NCBI GenBank assembly: GCA_963846165.1
Contig: CAWJUU010000008.1
Location: 310,001-374,000 of the forward strand
Direction of reading: 5' to 3'
DNA from: WHSW01 sp963846165
GTDB lineage: Bacteria; Actinomycetota; Thermoleophilia; Solirubrobacterales; 70-9
Length of the DNA stretch: 64,000 nt
The notes under the pieces were generated by a model. It saw only the letters and a list, made by a program, of their open reading frames with translations, was not told the DNA's origin and ran no database searches. A program made the translations under genes and the position numbers. This document shows, piece by piece, positions 62,585-64,000 of this stretch. Each line of letters starts with the position of its first letter. Position 1 is the stretch's first letter.

Positions 62585-62590
62585 TAGACT
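62585..62590 (+). promoter_or_regulatory. -10-like hexamer for leaderless hisIE
   Basis: TAGACT, GCCTGCA (7 nt), ATG 62598. Confidence 0.5.
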
Positions 62591-62597
62591 GCCTGCA

Positions 62598-63251
62598 ATG
62601 ACGGGCGAAAACGCGATCCGCTTCGACGAGCACGGGCTCGTCCCCTGCGTGATGCAGGACTGGCACACCGGCGAGGTGCTGACGCTCGCCTACATGAACG
62701 CGGAGGCGCTGCGGCTCACCCGCGAGACCGGCGAGATCCACTTCTTCAGCCGCTCGCGCGGCGAGCTCTGGCGCAAGGGGGAGACATCGGGCAACGTCCA
62801 GCGCCTGCGCCAGCTTCGCTACGACTGTGACGGTGACGCACTCGTCGCCCTCGTCGACCCGGTCGGTCCCGCCTGCCACACGGGCCAGCGGACCTGCTTT
62901 TACCGCGACCTCGACGGCTCCGCCGATCCGGCGCCCGACGCGCCGCCGGCGCCCGGCGAGCCCGAGCCGGCCGCTCACGAGGCGCTCGCAGCGCTCGCGC
63001 GAACGCTCGCCGACCGGCGGCGCGAGCGTCCCCAGGGCTCCTACACGGTCGAGCTCCTGGGCGATCCCGAGCGGATCGGGGCGAAGGTGCGCGAGGAGGC
63101 CGACGAGGTCGCGCGCGCGGCCGCCGGCGAGCCTGACGAGCGGGTCGCCGCCGAAGCCGCCGACCTCCTCTACCACCTCGAGGTGCTGCTGCTCTCCCGC
63201 GACGTCTCGCTCTCCGTCGCACTCGAGACGCTCAATGACCGCCGCGGCTGA
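62598..63251 (+). CDS. hisI: Bifunctional phosphoribosyl-AMP cyclohydrolase / phosphoribosyl-ATP diphosphatase
   Basis: A 217-residue fusion of the HisI and HisE activities of histidine synthesis (HisIE). The N-terminal HisI domain holds VMQDWHTGEVLTLAYMN, FFSRSRGELWRKGETSGN and the zinc cysteines of CDGD and ACHTGQRTCF. The C-terminal HisE part (ALARTLADRRRERPQGSYTV, KVREEADEVARAAAGE) hydrolyses the pyrophosphate. The linker is Pro/Ala-rich. The 3' end overlaps trpE by 17 nt. Confidence 0.93.
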   Translation: MTGENAIRFDEHGLVPCVMQDWHTGEVLTLAYMNAEALRLTRETGEIHFFSRSRGELWRKGETSGNVQRLRQLRYDCDGDALVALVDPVGPACHTGQRTCFYRDLDGSADPAPDAPPAPGEPEPAAHEALAALARTLADRRRERPQGSYTVELLGDPERIGAKVREEADEVARAAAGEPDERVAAEAADLLYHLEVLLLSRDVSLSVALETLNDRRG

Positions 63252-64000
63252 TCCCGCGGCGGGCATCGAGCCCGACCTCGACCGCGCCCGCGAACTGGCG
63301 CGCGAAGCGAACGTCGTCCCGGTCTCCTACCGCTTCGTCGACGATTGCGAGACCCCGGTCTCAGCCTTCCTCAAGCTCCGCGAGGCGTTTCCGGGCCCGT
63401 CGTTCCTGCTCGAGTCGGCCGAGCAGGGCCGGCTCGGCCGCTACTCGTTCCTCGGCTTCCGGCCGCGGATCGAGCTGCGCTGGAGCGAGGGGACGTTGAC
63501 CGAGGTGCGCGACGGCGAGCGCGTCGACAGCACCGCCGCCGACCCCTACGCGGCGGTCGCCGATGCTCTCGCCCGCTTCGAGGTCGCGTCGCCCGATGAG
63601 CTGCCCCCGTTCGCCGGCGGCGCGGTCGGCTTCTTCGGCTACGACCTCGTGCGCACCGTCGAGCCCCTCGGTCCCCCGAACCCGGACCCGCTCGGGCTCC
63701 CCGACATGTCGCTGATGGTCTGCGAGTTGATGCTCGCCTTCGACCACCTCAGGCACGAGGTGACCGTGCTCGGTTACGCATTCTGCGATCTGGACGACGG
63801 CGTGGGCGTGGACGCCGCCTACGATCGAGCGCTCGGGGTCATCGACGAGGCTCGCGAGACGCTCCGCGGCCCGGTCCCGGGGCCGCGTCCGCGGCCCGAG
63901 GCGACCGCCGAACCCGCGGCCCCCGACTCGTTCGAGCCCGAGGGAGTGGAGGGATCCTGGCGTTCGAACCTTTCGCGCGAGCACTTCGAGTCCAACGTGG
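63235..64000 (+). CDS. trpE: Anthranilate synthase component I, N-terminal part (runs off window)
   Basis: The open frame from ATG 63235 (MTAAADPAAGIEPDLDRARE) runs to the window edge, 255 codons. It contains VPVSYRFVDDCETPVSAFLK, SFLLESAEQGRLGRYSFLGF (tryptophan-binding LLES) and GGAVGFFGYDLVRTVEPLG, all typical of TrpE. The chorismate-binding C-terminus lies beyond the window. It begins within the hisIE gene. Confidence 0.9.
   Translation, partial: MTAAADPAAGIEPDLDRARELAREANVVPVSYRFVDDCETPVSAFLKLREAFPGPSFLLESAEQGRLGRYSFLGFRPRIELRWSEGTLTEVRDGERVDSTAADPYAAVADALARFEVASPDELPPFAGGAVGFFGYDLVRTVEPLGPPNPDPLGLPDMSLMVCELMLAFDHLRHEVTVLGYAFCDLDDGVGVDAAYDRALGVIDEARETLRGPVPGPRPRPEATAEPAAPDSFEPEGVEGSWRSNLSREHFESNV

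Overview
The window is high-GC DNA, densely packed with genes on both strands. It carries an ordinary bacterial housekeeping set: obg, proB, proA, nadD, rsfS, leuS, comEA/comEC, holA, rpsT, murJ, lepA, hrcA, dnaJ, prmA, murI, phoH, ybeY, era, hisIE and trpE. Actinobacterial family types, frequent GTG/TTG starts, 4-bp GTGA/ATGA overlaps and many secreted calcium-binding RTX proteins point to an actinobacterium. A Thermoleophilia/Solirubrobacterales-like lineage is my best guess, made from memory and not from any search. A recurring signal is a -10-like TANNNT hexamer ending 6-8 nt before a start codon with no Shine-Dalgarno between, which suggests widespread leaderless transcription.

Layout. 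0-0.4 kb: end of a sigma factor plus its zinc-type anti-sigma factor. 0.4-4.5 kb: secreted EEP-family phosphodiesterase, obg, and an ABC-2 exporter whose ATPase reads in three frames. 4.5-8.9 kb: proB, a secreted trypsin-like protease, proA, nadD, rsfS. 8.9-10.7 kb: a dispersed repeat, a DivIVA-like coiled-coil protein and an unknown protein. 10.7-23.9 kb: a catabolic island with an ADC-family protein, aldehyde dehydrogenase, GntR regulator, gamma-glutamyl hydrolase, FAH-family isomerase/decarboxylase, extradiol dioxygenase, APC permease, two cytochromes P450, a PLP amino-acid decarboxylase, a glutamine-synthetase-like gamma-glutamyl ligase and a second class-I amidotransferase. 24-24.8 kb: a PD-(D/E)XK endonuclease-like ORF that runs in frame through a tRNA-Ala gene into a Phd-like antitoxin segment. 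24.8-29 kb: VOC protein, zinc ribbon, metallo-hydrolase, and a MarR-controlled YceI/flavin reductase pair. 29-37 kb: leuS, cupin, acylphosphatase, comEA-comEC, GAP-family membrane protein. 37-42 kb: hydrolases, tandem SnoaL-like paralogues and small membrane proteins. 42-50 kb: holA, rpsT, murJ, a second copy of the dispersed repeat, M23 peptidase, RTX protein, lepA, SnoaL and two MaoC/HAD-type dehydratase subunits. 50-64 kb: hrcA-dnaJ, three tandem RTX proteins lying between dnaJ and prmA, murI with an opposing SLLSIGS-repeat protein, yqeY, phoH-ybeY-era, hisIE and the start of trpE.

The most interesting system is the 10.7-23.9 kb island. Its gene content suggests import and decarboxylation of an aromatic amino acid or amine, gamma-glutamylation of the amine (PuuA or aniline-pathway TdnQ logic), P450 oxidation (one P450 closely resembles the GcoA/CYP255A type), deglutamylation, and meta-cleavage of the resulting catechol with downstream dehydrogenase and isomerase steps. 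Four copies of an ATACATTAT-type motif sit at promoters in this island, two of them flush with start codons and one between the GntR gene and its divergent neighbour, so a small regulon is plausible.

Caution: about twenty reading-frame breaks interrupt otherwise well-conserved genes, including dnaJ. Roughly three quarters fall between 10.8 and 22.7 kb. I read most of them as sequence or assembly indels, not as true pseudogenes, and annotate those genes across the breaks.
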